Shown here in pieces: positions 1 through 10,639 of a DNA stretch of 64,000 bases. Source of the stretch: Microglena sp. YARC (lineage: Eukaryota; Chlorophyta; Chlorophyceae; Chlamydomonadales; Chlamydomonadaceae); the NCBI GenBank assembly GCA_022414725.1, contig CM039463.1:91971841-92035840 (forward strand), written 5' to 3'. The notes beneath the pieces are model-generated. The model was not told where the DNA came from. It ran no database searches and saw only the letters and a program-made list of their open reading frames with translations. Numbering within the stretch: position 1 is the stretch's first letter; every line of letters begins with the position of its first letter. A program made the position numbers and the translations under genes.

Positions 1-482
1 AAGGCGCTGGAGGGCCGGCACCTTCGCCTCCCGACCTTTCAGCTACCGAGAAGGAGCTGAAGGAAGCGCGGATGGCTGTCAAAGTCAATGCAAGAAGGTC
101 GCCACAAGGCCTGACTCCACGCCGCTTGGCAAGGCTGCCGCGCACGTGCCCTCGTGTGAGAAGGACAGGGTTATCGCTAGCCTCGAACTTCTTCACCATC
201 ACGAGGCCGAGCCACCGCATCCAAGCACCTTGAGGAGATGGCTCGGCTCCAAATGCGAATGAGGGATGCCGAACAGGAGACACTTCGAGTTTCCGCTCTC
301 CTGAAGGCCCAGCAAACGCCCCCGCTGGACCACCTGAGGGCCCCGCTGCTGGATCGCCTGCAACGCCCCCCGCCCCCGCTGGACCACCTGATGGCCCCGC
401 TGCTGATCGCCTGCAACGCCCCCCGCCCCCGCTGGACAACCCGCGGCCCCCACAGCTGGACTGCCTGCGGGCCCCCCTGCTG

Positions 483-1520
483 ATGGATCGCCTGCTGCTG
501 GCCAGCCCGCTGCTGAAGCGCCCGCAGCAGGACCGCCCGCTGTTGGCCCTCCCGCTGGACCTCATTCGGACGCTTTTAATGGCTCTACGTGCCCAGATTG
601 AGCTGCTGGAGGCCAAGGCCAAAGTGGCTGAGCTACAAGCTGCGGCAGCTAAGGTAGAGTCACATGTTTTGCCCTTGGTCCCGAGGCCCTTAGTTGGCAA
701 GTATGAACGTCCATCCCTTTGGACTGGGGTAGAAGATAAGAAGCTCCCGAGGGGTAGGATTTGGTGGAAGTTGCTAGAGTCATATTGCACGTTGCACCAT
801 ATGTTAGCACCATCCAACATACCAAACTTCTTTGGTGGGGTAGCTGCCGAAGTGGCTAGACCACCTCATGACCGCGTCACCGGCCATTACGTGGGCTGAG
901 ATAAAACTCAGTTCCTAAACTTCTATGACCCCTACCATGCTGACGACGACATCAATGCACGCCAACGGCTGCATGCCAACTCGATTCGGCAGACCTCGAC
1001 GGTTAGGCATTACGCTATGGCTTTCCAAAACGAAGTGCGCATTGCCGGGGGTATGCAATTGGATGATCAGCTAGTTCTGTTTCGGTTTGGTCTGATTCCA
1101 ACCATCGAGGCACGATGCCGCAGACGTACTGCTGCACAAGGAGGCCGATTTTCCTCTTTAGACGAGCTTGTCGAACATGCTGCTGCCATTGAAACTGAAC
1201 TTGCTGCCACCAAAACACCAACCCCTACCTCGGCCATGTACGTCCAGGCAAAGGCAAACGGCCTGGTGACCTCACGAGGGGTCCACCCAGCACAAGCACA
1301 AGAAGGGCACGGCCCAGACTCCAGCTGCAACGGGCCCGCCGCCTTTTCCAGCCCTGCGGGACAGCTACAATTTGCTGAAAAGCATAAGTGGAAGCAGGCT
1401 GACGGTCAGCCCTGGACACCGGATGCTATTAAACTAGCTAAGGAGGGGTAACTTATGTTACAAGTGTGGTACGAAGCGCACGGCCGCTACAGCCACTGCC
1501 CCCTCCAAGTGCCCCTAGCT
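483..1520 (+). pseudogene. gag: Ty3/gypsy gag remnant (capsid and zinc knuckle)
   Basis: The stretch from about 580 to 1240 encodes a Retrotrans_gag-like capsid: a heptad-like helix rich in Leu/Ala/Lys, then the element's conserved tail with a SVRxYxxxF-like segment (here TVRHYAMAFQNEV, from about 999), an LFRFGLIP block (about 1077) and a SLDELVEHAAAIE helix (about 1155). A stop at about 898 and a frame change near 1015 split it. A CYKCG half of a CCHC knuckle lies at 1456-1470; the following His and Cys (HGRYSHC) are in another frame, so the knuckle is also broken. Upstream, 240-580 is a C-rich Pro/Leu-coding tract built from CCCGCTGGACC-like repeats. The family assignment rests on position and motif order. 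Confidence 0.75.
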
Positions 1521-1640
1521 GCCCTACCGTTAGGAAGTAGGATGTAGGTCTGCTTGTAGACATAGATAGGGATGTTCTTTTTCAGTTTCCGTCCCCTACT
1601 ATCTGTGTAACACCATCACAGCACAGACCACATCCCCTCC

Positions 1641-1874
1641 TTGCCTTCCGACCCTGCCCCCGCCTCCTGCCATTCCATGCATATCTTGCTTGCACAACAG
1701 CTTGTGTCCACGCGGACCAAGCTTACCGCACACTTTGAGGCCACCCTATGGGGGGTATCTGGCAAAGTTCTCATTGACAGTGGAGCAGACTCTGTCTTCG
1801 TAGACGCAGAATTCTGTGCTAGGGCAGGTTTAGCCACCTTTACGGGCTCACCAGTCATGGTGGCGGGTAGCTGA
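1641..1874 (+). pseudogene. Ty3/gypsy aspartic protease remnant
   Basis: A 77-codon open segment holds the retropepsin active-site block: VLIDSGADSVFV, with the catalytic Asp-Ser-Gly triad at 1776-1784. In retroelements this protease cleaves the Gag-Pol polyprotein as a dimer. The preceding residues (LTAHFEATLWG) match the strand that normally leads into the active site. The segment stops at 1874, before the second conserved hydrophobic-Gly motif. The continuation in another frame (LGKHRSEIKSAYVLPTL, about 1920) looks like its C-terminal part. Confidence 0.8.
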
Positions 1875-2399
1875 TGGATCCCAAGTCCTCACTACTACGA
1901 GAACGAGTTTTGTCCTGAACTTAGGCAAACATAGGTCAGAAATTAAATCTGCTTATGTCCTCCCTACGCTAGGCCGGCACCACCGCACTTCTCGGAAGAA
2001 GTTGGATGATGCAGACGGGGTGCTGCATTGGTTTTGAAGAGACACGTCTCAGAGCCAGTTTCAAAATAGCTAAAAAGCATAAACGTAGAGTAGCAGTCGA
2101 ACTGTACTCCACCCGACTCGAGTCGGAACCTCTCTCCATCAAGGAATTGGTTGCTTATACTTTGGCACGTATCGAATTTTTTGACACAGCACAGCGAAAA
2201 ACGCCAGGAGTCCTGTCGAACAGAGCACTTGTAAAGTTTATCCGCAAATCAAAACAAAAACTCAATTGTTTCGAAGTCCTAGTCACATCAGTGGACCAAG
2301 ACGACGATGCCTTTACAATTCGAGTAACGGCCGCACAAGCAAACACGGTGCAACAAACGAAACACGAACGGATAATCTCGGGTTGCGAAACGGACTTTA

Positions 2400-3240
2400 A
2401 AAAGGTCTTCGCCCCGGCAGACAAGATTTCTGACCTTAGGGCTGACACCCCATTCGTATGCCCCCTCACGGAGGCGGCATCCCCACAATTCTCTCGAGGA
2501 CACAGGTTGTCCCCCGCAGGTCCAAAACCAAGTTAAAGACTTGTTGGCCAAAGGCTACATCAGCCTTAGCTCGAGCCCGTGGGGCGCACCAGTCCTTTTC
2601 ATCGCCAAACCGATGGCTCTTGGAGGATGGCTATCGACTATCGTAAATTGAACAAGGTCACGGTACCAAATCGCTATCCCCTCCACGAATTGACGATCTG
2701 TTTGACTCAGTTCGAGGAGCTAGTGTGTTCTCAAATCTGGATTTACGTAATGCGTACCACAACATACGGTTACATGATTCAGACGTCCCGAAACTGCGTT
2801 CATAACCCCGATGGGACTCTAATGAATTCAAGGTTCTCCCTTTTGGGCTAGCAAATGCACCCTCGGCCTTTACAAAAGTCATGAACACCGTGTTCAGAGA
2901 TTTAATTGGCAAATTCGTCGTCATTTACTTGGATGATATTCTCATCTACAGTAGTAATGATGAAGAACACGAAAAACACATTCGAATTGTGTTACAACGT
3001 CTTGAAAATAACCACCTCTTTCTTAAACGAGAAAAGTGTTTCTTCTATGGACCGGAAGTCAAATACCTAGGGCATGTGCTCTCCGGTGAAGGTGTCCGAG
3101 TCAACGAAACGAAGGTGAAAGCAGTTGCAGATTGGCCCACACCTACCTCCTCGGAGGAAGTTCAGCAGTTCCTAGGACTCTCTAACTTTTTCAGAAAGTT
3201 TATCCAAGGTTACTCGACGCTCGCAGCCCCTCTAATCCAG
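2400..3240 (+). pseudogene. Ty3/gypsy reverse transcriptase remnant
   Basis: RNA-dependent DNA polymerase of the element. Across frames one reads the fingers (VKDLLAKGYIS, SSPWGAPVLF at about 2530-2600), the [19 protein letters not shown] block (2630-2690), FSNLDLR with the first catalytic Asp (about 2731), a VLPFGLANAPSAFTKVMN block (2833-2890) and the YLDD catalytic box at 2926-2937, followed by LIYS. The thumb ends in KVKAVADWPTPTS and LGLSNFFRKFI (about 3115-3205). At least three frameshifts lie before 2881; from 2881 to about 3540 the frame is continuous. RT and RNase H are separated by an unusual linker of about 45 residues rich in Pro, Lys and Thr (3245-3380). Confidence 0.92.
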
Positions 3241-3389
3241 ATTTCGAATCTAACAGACAGGCCAGCACCGATTTCACCGAAATTGAAACCGCCAGGACTG
3301 ACAAAATCACCGACGGTGACACCAAGTCCGAAACCACTCGGAAAACGACAGGCAAGGCTCAAGGGACCTGCATTTCAAAATGTCTGGAC

Positions 3390-3840
3390 CCAAGCCTGCC
3401 AGGAGGCATTCCTCGGCATCAAAGAAAGTCTTACGAAGGCTCCTTTGCTTGCACACCCTGACCCAGCGAAGGACTATCGGGCGGTAACCGATGCTTCTGT
3501 CGTTGGTACAGGGGCGTTCTCATGCAAGATGGGCGACCCATCGCGTACCACTCTCACAAACTCTCAAGCGCTGAACGAAACTACTCCACGGGCGAGCAAG
3601 AATTACTCGCAGTGTACTTGGCCTTGAAAGAAATGGCGATGCTACCTCGAAGGTTGCACTGGCAAGTTCGAACTTGACACCGACACGAACCCCTCGTCTA
3701 CCTTGCAAATCAGCCCATGCTGAGCAGAAAGCAGGCACGATATCTTGAGTTTTTCTCGCGCTTCACGAACATGAAGTGGGCTCATATCGCGGGCCGTACT
3801 AACGTAGCTGACCCTCTGAGTAGGAATCCAGCCTTCTCAG
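3390..3840 (+). pseudogene. Ty3/gypsy RNase H remnant
   Basis: Degrades the RNA strand of the RNA:DNA hybrid during reverse transcription. The first catalytic Asp is in [12 protein letters not shown] (Asp codon 3490-3492). The second block, [20 protein letters not shown], is read in a shifted frame at about 3537-3610 and carries the catalytic Glu. The last block, RQARYLEFFSRF then HIAGRTNVADPLSR, lies at 3727-3830 and carries the last Asp. The frame changes near 3540 and again before 3717, so no continuous enzyme is encoded. Confidence 0.88.
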
Positions 3841-3879
3841 AAGCTACGGCTTTGTTCATTCAGAGGCTGTCCGCAAATG

Positions 3880-4800
3880 ACCCACTCCACATGCGCGAAA
3901 TAGCCCCAGATATTCTGCATGGTTACACGGAAGACTTGTGGTTCGATAATCCGCACAATACCAAGTACCTCTCCAAACGGGCAGATGGTTTCTGGGTTGG
4001 CACCGGCAAAATCCATACGAGCAGCATCTGAGTCGCAGATCGTTGTACCAAATGGTAATTCGCTCAAGCTCGGATTTTGTTTGCTTTCCACGATACCCAA
4101 CGAAGTGGTCATGGAGGCATCGACCGAAATTTTCGATCTGTTGCACGCTACTATTGGTGGCCTGCCATGCGACTCGATGTCGTTGATTACGTACGCCATT
4201 GTGATTCTTGCCAACGGGTAAAAATTTCACATCAGAACCCGCAGGGTAACCTTCAACCCTTTCGATTCGACCGCCCCCTTCGATTCACTGTCCATGGACT
4301 TCATCGTTGGGCTTACCGAAATCGAATGGTTTTGATCAGATCTACGTGATCGTTGATCGCCTTACGAAGATGGTCAAACTTATCCCATGCAAAACGACAG
4401 ACGATGCTGTAAAGATTGCTACCCTGTTCCACGAGCGCGTGCTCAGCGAACAAGGCCATCCGCTTTCCATCATCTCTGATCGCGATGTTAAGTTCACGAG
4501 TAAGTTTTGGCAAACACTATTAACTCTGTGCGCTATCCGCCCCTGGAATGTCGACTGCATTTCACCCACAAACAGATGGTCAAACAGAACGTATGAACAG
4601 TGATCTCGAAGACACTCTTCGCCATTTTTCCTCTGCGAATCAGAAAAATTGGGCCAGTCTTTTGCCGAATGCACAATTCGCCATCAACAACTCGTACAAC
4701 AGAAGCATTCGAGATTTTCCGTTTCGGTTGCTGTACGGTAGAATACCCTCGAGTGGCACTACAACCATCAGTTTTTTTTTTTTTTGATGATGTCATCGCT
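3880..4800 (+). pseudogene. Ty3/gypsy integrase remnant
   Basis: Inserts element cDNA into the host chromosome. The HHCC zinc-binding domain is at about 4083-4222: FHDTQRSGHGG supplies the His pair and HCDSCQRVK the Cys pair. The catalytic DDE core follows: MDFIVGL (first Asp, about 4293), HPLSIISDRDVKFTS (second Asp, about 4457-4500) and [13 protein letters not shown] (Glu, about 4558-4600), then an [16 protein letters not shown] block at about 4663. Frame changes near 4300 and 4540 and the T run near 4773 disrupt it. Confidence 0.92.
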
Positions 4801-4919
4801 ACGGCACATCAACCAGCCCTGTCCTGGGTCGAGCATATGAATAACGCATATGACACGGCCAAGGCAGCGCTTAAATCCGCGAAGGATCGTCAAAAAACGT
4901 ATGCAGACTTGACTTAGTG

Positions 4920-5330
4920 AAGTATACTCACGGTCGGGGAAGTTTGTTGAACTCGAAGAACATCAAATACTGGCCTGGTATGACTCGGAAGCTCATGCCC
5001 AGATTCGTTGGTCCCTACGAATCTCTCACACTATCCAAAAGAGGGGGAGAGACATTGCAGTGACTCTATCCCTCCCGAAGGATGGAAGATTCTCCAACGT
5101 TTCACGTATCTCTTGTCACAGAATACCTATCGACGGGACTGGGTTTATTAGACCAAATCCGGAATTGTTACGCACATGCGGTGAACTATCTACGAGATTA
5201 GCAACTTGTTGATCACAAGATTCAGTCTGGTACGGTGTATTACTATGTACAATGGTTACACTCAAAAATGTTCACTCTTGGGAACTCGAAGAAGAGTTGT
5301 TACCTATGTGCTCTTGAACAAATCGAATTG
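4920..5330 (+). pseudogene. Integrase C-terminal region with chromodomain remnant
   Basis: After the integrase core comes a GPY/F-like module (LMPRFVGPYESLTL, about 4994) and the PTFHVSLVTEYL block (about 5095), which in chromoviruses precede a chromodomain. At 5235-5320 two adjoining frames give VYYYVQWLHS and then NVHSWELEEELLPM. The Y-x-V-x-W and the S/T-W-E-x-E-x-x-L spacing match the aromatic-cage strand and the following helix of chromodomains, which bind methylated histone H3 and steer insertion to heterochromatin. A one-base slip near 5263 separates the halves. The reading is by eye. Confidence 0.65.
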
Positions 5331-5800
5331 TATTGGAGACAACACCCCTTCTCGGGTACGACCGTGATAGGTGCCACGACCCGAAACCTAAAACGGTTAA
5401 AAACCTACTCACAGGGATTATGCGACTGTAACCCTGATGACTTTTCTCATTCGAAAGAGTACTAGACTTCAGGAGAAGGCTAGGGCTAGAGAAGGGGAAT
5501 TGTGGTGGATAACGATCCTCCCACTGAGTTGCCAACGCGGTGGTGACGGACTTTCCGACAGATGACGAACGACTTCTGTAGGCAGTTTGAAACCGAGCGA
5601 ATTGACCTACTGATTCAGTGTCTGATCAGCTACTCGGGAATTACCTAAAACGAGGGTTCCATTAGGTCTAGACGCGCTGGAAGTGGGAAGGGAGTCTTAA
5701 GCCGTGCTTCTGACTCTCAGGGCCGTCTGAACTCCTGAGATCATTTCTTAGGCTTCCAGGTTACAAGACACTCCGTGTTACAAGGTATTCATATACCCAC
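5331..5800. other. Unassigned spacer between gypsy relic and satellite
   Basis: No recognisable coding domain. It may hold the 3' end or a decayed 3' LTR of the gypsy element. The purine-rich stretch at about 5470-5500 could be a polypurine tract, but no terminal TG and no partner LTR can be shown. Confidence 0.3.
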
Positions 5801-7385
5801 AGGCGTGGCGTGGCGTTGGCGTGGCGTGGCGTGAGCGTGCTTGGGTGGCGTGCGTGTGGGTGGCGTGGCGTGGCGTGGCGTGGCGTGGCGTGGCGTGGCC
5901 GTGGCGTGGCTGTGAGGCGTGGCGTGGCGTGGCGATGGCGTGGCGTGGCGTGGCGTGCGTGGCGTGGCGTGGCGTGGCGTGGCGGCGTGGCGTTGGCGGT
6001 GGCGTGGCGTGGCGTGGCGTGGCGTGGCGTGGCGTGGCGTGGCGTGGCGTGGCGGGCGTGGCGTGGCGTGGCGTGGCGTGGCGTGGCGTGGCGTGGCGTG
6101 CATTGTGGCGTGGCGTGGCGTGGCGTGGCGTGGCGTGGCTTGGCGTGGCGTGGCGTGGCTGGCGTCGTGGGTGCGTGGCGTGGCGATGGCGTGGCGCGTG
6201 GCGTGCGTGGCGTGGCGTGGGTGGCGTGGCGTGGGCTGGTGGCGTGGGCGTGGGCGTGGCGTGGCGTGGCGTGGCGTCGGCGTGGCGTGGCGTGGCGTGG
6301 CGTGGCTGGCGTGGCGTGGCGTGGCGTGGCGTTGGCGTGGCGTAGGCGTGGCGTGGGCGTGGCGTGGCGTGCGTGTGCGTGGCGTGGCGTGGCGTGGCGT
6401 GGCGTGGCGTGGCGTGGCGTGGCGTGGCGTGGCGTGGCGTGGCGTGGCGTGGCGTGGCGTTGGCGTTGGCGGCGTGGCGTTGTGGCGTGGCGTGGCGTGC
6501 GTGGCGTGGCGTGCAGGCGTGGCGTGGCGTGGCGTGGCGTGGCGTGGCGTGGCGTGGCGTGGCGTGGTCGTGCGTGGCGTGGCCGTGGCGTGGCGTGGGC
6601 GTGGCGTGGCGTGGCGTGGCGTGGCGTGGCGTGGCGTGCGAGCGTGGCGTGGCGTCACAGGCCCAGGGGCGCGTGGACCGTGGCGTTGGCGTCGGCGTGG
6701 CGTGGCGTCGCCGTGGCGGTGGCGTGGGTGGCGTGGGCAGTGGCGTGGCGTGGAACGTGCGTGGCGTGGCGTGGGGCGTGGCGTGGCGTTGCGTGGCGTG
6801 GCGTGGCGTGGCGTGGCGTGGCGTGGCGTGGCGTGGCGTGGCGTGGCGTGCGGCGTGGCGTGCTTGGCGTGGCATGACAGGCGTGGCGTGGCGTGGCGTG
6901 GCGTGCGTGGCGTGGCCGTGGGCGTGGACGGCGTGGCGTGGCGTGGCGTGGCGTGGCGTGGCTGTGGCGTGGCGTGGCGTGGCGTTGGCGTGGCGTGGGC
7001 GTGGCGTCGGCGCGCTGCGATGGCGTGGCGTGGCGTGCGTTGGCGTGGCGTGGCGTGGCGTGGCTTGGCGTGGCGGGGCGTGGACGTGCGTCTTAAACCG
7101 TGGCGTGGCGGCGTGGCGTGGCGTGGCTATCCGTGGCGTGGCGTGGCGTGGCCGTGGGTGCGTGGCGTGGCGTGGCGTGGCGTGGCGTGTGGCGGTGGCG
7201 TGGCGTGGCGTGGCGATGGCGTGGCGTGGCGTGTGGCGTGGCGTGGCGGGCGTGGCGTGGCGTGGCGTGCGTGGCGTGCGATGGCGTGGCGGGCGTGGCG
7301 TGGCCGTGGCGTGGGCGGGGCGTGGCGTGGCGTGGCGTGGCGTGGCGTGGCGTGGCGTGGCGTGGCGTGGCGTGGCGTGGAAGGC
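5801..7385. repeat. GGCGT pentanucleotide satellite (about 1.6 kb)
   Basis: Almost pure tandem GGCGT with scattered single-base insertions, deletions and substitutions that shift the phase (GTTGGC, GCGTGC, GGCGATGGC and similar). Every unit carries one CpG. Neither strand of the pentamer can form a stop codon, so open frames of several hundred codons appear on both strands (W-R-G-V-A on +, R-H-A-T-P on -). These are artefacts of the repeat and not genes. A few non-repeat islands occur, for example at 6652-6680 and 7085-7098. Confidence 0.97.
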
Positions 7386-7497
7386 GTGGCGTGGTGTGGT
7401 GCGGTGTGGTGTGGTGTGGTGTGGTGTGTGGTGAGGTGAGGTGTGTTGTGTTGTGTTGTGGTGTGGTGTGGTGTGGTGAGGCGTGGTGTGGTGAGTG
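7386..7497. repeat. GGTGT variant block at the right end of the satellite
   Basis: The pentamer changes to GGTGT (with GAGGT and TTGTG variants) and CpG is nearly absent, in contrast to the adjacent GGCGT array. Each difference is a C-to-T change at the CpG position, as expected from deamination of methylated cytosine or from spread of one mutated unit. Confidence 0.9.
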
Positions 7498-8089
7498 GTC
7501 TCAGCTGCATGCGAAGCAGGGTGCCCCATTATGCTTGATTCTGGCTTGCACTTTGCGATCTGTCTTTCGTTCCATTAAGACGCCATTACGATGGATTGCT
7601 GGACGAGTGGATATTGGTGCCAATGGATTCTGGGGGGTAATTGAGGTCGTAGCCTTGCCATTTAGAAAACTCGTGGCTAGCCATTGAGAACATTCGAGGA
7701 ATACAAAGGTTCGCCTGACAGAAAGGAGCAGGTGGAACAAATCTGGCGTGTTGCAGTGACAGATCGGAAAGCGAAGTGGTGAGAACCAAACATTGTCTGA
7801 ATGGGTCTGAAAATTATCAGCGAAAAAGATTCTCCCGAAAAAAACCACGCGGCACCTTATCTCGCCTCGGATTGAACATGGCGAGGGAGGGAAAAAGAGC
7901 ATTGTCGAATCCCTGGCGAACGACATGAGGGACGATCCATGCCCCCAGACGGAAGCAAGCCGCCCACCCGACAGCCAAGAGAAGGATATCCCAAGGGATA
8001 CAAATCAGGGATTATTAATTAGGGAAATTAGCTTTCAGAAATCGAGAGCAGATTTCGTCAGGCGCTACTTACTTCCGCATTAGCGGAAA
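7498..8089. other. Unassigned spacer
   Basis: Mixed-composition sequence with short open frames on both strands and no motif I recognise. It could be the 5' UTR of the following non-LTR element, whose 5' boundary I cannot define. Confidence 0.3.
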
Positions 8090-8953
8090 ATGGATTCGGA
8101 ATGCCGCGACGCTAGGCTTTGTAACGATCACACCGCGAGGGAAATGAGCAATGTTGCCCCATCTCAGATCCACGCTTCCCCCACCTCACTCCTCCAAAGT
8201 GATCCATCTCAACTGTCGGCGAGCGAGCAGTTCGAATCAGGGAAGAGCGCTCTGAGAAGCACCAGAGCGCAGCAAACCCATGGAAAAAGGTCAGGGAATA
8301 TCAAAGCGCCAACGCTCTGCCAGCATCACCAACCCAAATTCTACCACCAAATGCCCAAGCCCGTACCGGGCGGATTACCAATCATACACCAAACCAAGTT
8401 TAGAAGAGCACAACACCACGTTTCGACGGACACGCTGTCGTGAAGCGATCCTGGAACACCTGCTGCCGATATACAGATATTTCCAGGATGGGCACCTTGC
8501 ATACCAAATCCCAGATGATCGTCACCCTCTCGCGACGAATCCTGACCACCATCAAAAAAAAAGTCATCTCCACTTCCCAGCATCAAACAATCAAAAATCA
8601 CCACCAAACCTACTATGGAAAAGATACATCTCCAACGCGACGATCCACATCGTCGTCCTTCTTATCCTCCTAACAAGCACAGCCTTCCAACACACAACAC
8701 TTGCAAACTCTCAAGCCCCACAACCTCCAACGATACAATGCTCCGATATGGCCCCTTCCAATCTAAGCTCCTCACAGGTGAGAACTACGAGTCGTGCTCC
8801 CCAGTAACGACCTGTACTCACGCACCGACCCTCAACCTCACTTCGACCATTGCTGCGTCTCCCTGCTCCGCAACAACACATTCCATCCAAACCAACATCT
8901 CCCCCAAATCCACTCCTTACTGGGATAATACCTGTCCATCGTGGCGAAGGTGA
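8090..8953 (+). pseudogene. LINE ORF1-like region
   Basis: Two overlapping open frames (8090-8443 and 8280-8807) encode a hydrophilic Ser/Gln/His/Pro-rich protein. I do not recognise a zinc knuckle or RRM fold. Its place directly upstream of the protease-like and endonuclease segments suggests the element's first ORF, which in other LINEs is an RNA-binding chaperone. The frame is lost around 8800-8950. A hydrophobic run (HIVVLLILLTS, about 8650) is more likely a result of the skewed composition than a membrane segment. Confidence 0.4.
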
Positions 8954-9659
8954 GAGTCCTATTGAATCCTGCAGATTCAATGGGGGGCAAAAGCCTGACG
9001 GCAGCCCCCAAAATGGAAAGCATACAAGCCTGACGGCAGCTATCCGAACCTCGCAAAATAACAATATCTCCTCGACAGTCTCAGTGGCACCAAGCCTGTG
9101 TGCTCGAATCCAGAGGGGACGTCCTCTACCCCCCCGAGGGACACAGGAAGTAGCAAACCCCTGGACCTCTGGATAACAGCACTGCTCCTCCTGCTCTTCT
9201 CTCTTATCAGCACTACACTGTCCCAGTGGAAACATCCATAGCAAGAGCAACAAAAATAGAAAAATAGACATGGATATGAGCCCTCTGGACACTATCTCCT
9301 TATAATGTGAACCCCTGCAGACCAAAGGCACAGCCTGCCACTCCTGTGCTGAGATTACAACCTGTAACAGATTAAACCTTGCCTGCACTCTTCCCCCCTA
9401 TTCTCCTGCTCTCACTCTACCATAGACAGCTCAGATACTCAGGAGGATGCTCACAGCAGTAAGTACCTACAGCTGCCCCCCTCTCCACTCCTCCTACACC
9501 CCACACTCAGAGGAGGTAGACCCAGAGGAAGCAGACGCGCTACAAAGTAAGTCTGAGTCTGCCCCATACTGGGAAGCCCAAACAGCCTCTCACTGCCAAA
9601 TTCACTCCATCAATGCTACCTTGGATACAAAGCCATGGATATCAATCTAGTCCTAGACT

Positions 9660-10052
9660 TTGCTAACAAACTCCACACTCAAGTCACTAGAGCCACTGAT
9701 AATCACTGGAAGGTTATGGGATCATATTTTTCTCAACCCCTCTGGAAACTATAATAATGCCCTTATTGACTACTACACCTTCACCAAGCAGACTGGCACT
9801 GGATACCTGGTCAGCCACAGGAACCACCCATACACACCACTACACACCTCATCTCCTAACACTGAAGAAAACTATGAAACAGGCATCCAACTTGGTAGCA
9901 CCAAACAACAAATCCTTAGCAGAATTCCCATCAATAGCACCAAATTCATACTGCACTACTGGTCCAATGGCTATGGTCATGCAATCACTATCAAATACTA
10001 CAACAATAAATGGTACAACCTTGACTCTGAATCTCTGGACCCACCATCCTAA
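9660..10052 (+). pseudogene. LINE-encoded cysteine-protease-like domain (candidate)
   Basis: A 130-codon frame ends with KFILHYWSNGYGHAITIKYY and then NNKWYNLDSES. The pattern aromatic-x-x-G-H-A-[hydrophobic] (His codon 9978-9980), a beta strand, then W-Y-x-L-[DN]-S resembles the His and Asp/Asn half of papain-like folds such as OTU, Josephin or ULP proteases. OTU-type domains are known in some LINEs. The matching catalytic Cys segment is not clear to me; it may lie before 9660 in another frame, near DNHWKVMGSYF (about 9700). The start Met at 9660 is nominal because earlier codons may belong. The fold assignment is inference from short motifs. Confidence 0.4.
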
Positions 10053-10096
10053 CCCCAAGACTGGCACCAGCTCCAGGGGCGCATCTACACTCTTAG

Positions 10097-10576
10097 CCAG
10101 GCTACACCCTCCTTCCATGGCCATCCATTTCAACTGATCTCTATTTTGATCCAACCAATCCCCACCCTAATACCAATGGTACCATCCTAGAAGACTCTCA
10201 ACAGATCAACACCTACACACCAATCCACACCTTCACCACCAGATCAAACAATCCCTACCACTCAAATAACACTGTAACACCCACAGACGAAGATGATGAC
10301 ATTATCTATCTAGTATCTGAGGATGAATCCCACGCAAAACGTAAGAAACCCTACACCTCTACCAAAAAATCAAAAAATCCAAGAAAACTACCACCACTAA
10401 AAAACGGTCACGAAGTGACCTTCCCCCCAATACAGGCAGCAAGGCTCCCCACCCCAGCAGGCCTACCATCCCTGAATACAACAAGCTCAGACAGACCCGG
10501 ATCCCTGGAGCTCCCCCCCGTCCAAGAAGCAGCAGTCCATCAGCATACCAAGCCCACCTCACCTGGTGAAACGTAG
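10097..10576 (+). pseudogene. Acidic/basic linker at the end of the LINE protease-like ORF
   Basis: An open stretch of about 160 codons without an obvious start, ending in tandem stops (TAG TAA) at 10574-10579. It encodes Asn/Thr-rich sequence, an acidic patch (DEDDDIIYLVSEDES, about 10280) and then a Lys-rich patch (KRKKPYTSTKKSKNPRK, about 10338) resembling a nuclear-localisation or nucleic-acid-binding tail, followed by a Pro-rich end. It is probably the C-terminus of the polypeptide upstream of the endonuclease ORF. Confidence 0.4.
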
Positions 10577-10639
10577 TAAGCCTAAATACTCTGAACAAAC
10601 CTCAGACACCCTGTCCAACAGCAGGAACACATTCTTAAT

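Larger units (their letters stand above)
1..5470 (+). mobile_element. Degenerate Ty3/gypsy chromovirus LTR retrotransposon
   Basis: The domains appear in the order gag capsid, Cys/His knuckle, aspartic protease, reverse transcriptase, RNase H, HHCC integrase and C-terminal chromodomain, which is the diagnostic order of Ty3/gypsy chromoviruses. All domains are on + but are scattered over all three frames, so many frameshifts separate them and the copy is dead. The 5' LTR would lie left of the window. I could not delimit a 3' LTR; it may lie in 5340-5800, but no second copy is available for comparison. A 14-base T run at about 4773 interrupts the integrase tail. Confidence 0.9.

Noticed and set aside
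5778..7529. Very long open frames on both strands (up to 583 codons) encoding W-R-G-V-A or R-H-A-T-P repeats
   Set aside because: They arise because the GGCGT pentamer contains no stop in any frame. They overlap on opposite strands, have no ordinary-composition flanks and shift with every indel.
8711..9388. Minus-strand frame of 225 codons with a Leu-rich hydrophobic run
   Set aside because: It is antisense to the LINE, has low-complexity Gly/Arg/Cys content from the C-rich coding strand, and no domain. I keep it as a shadow.
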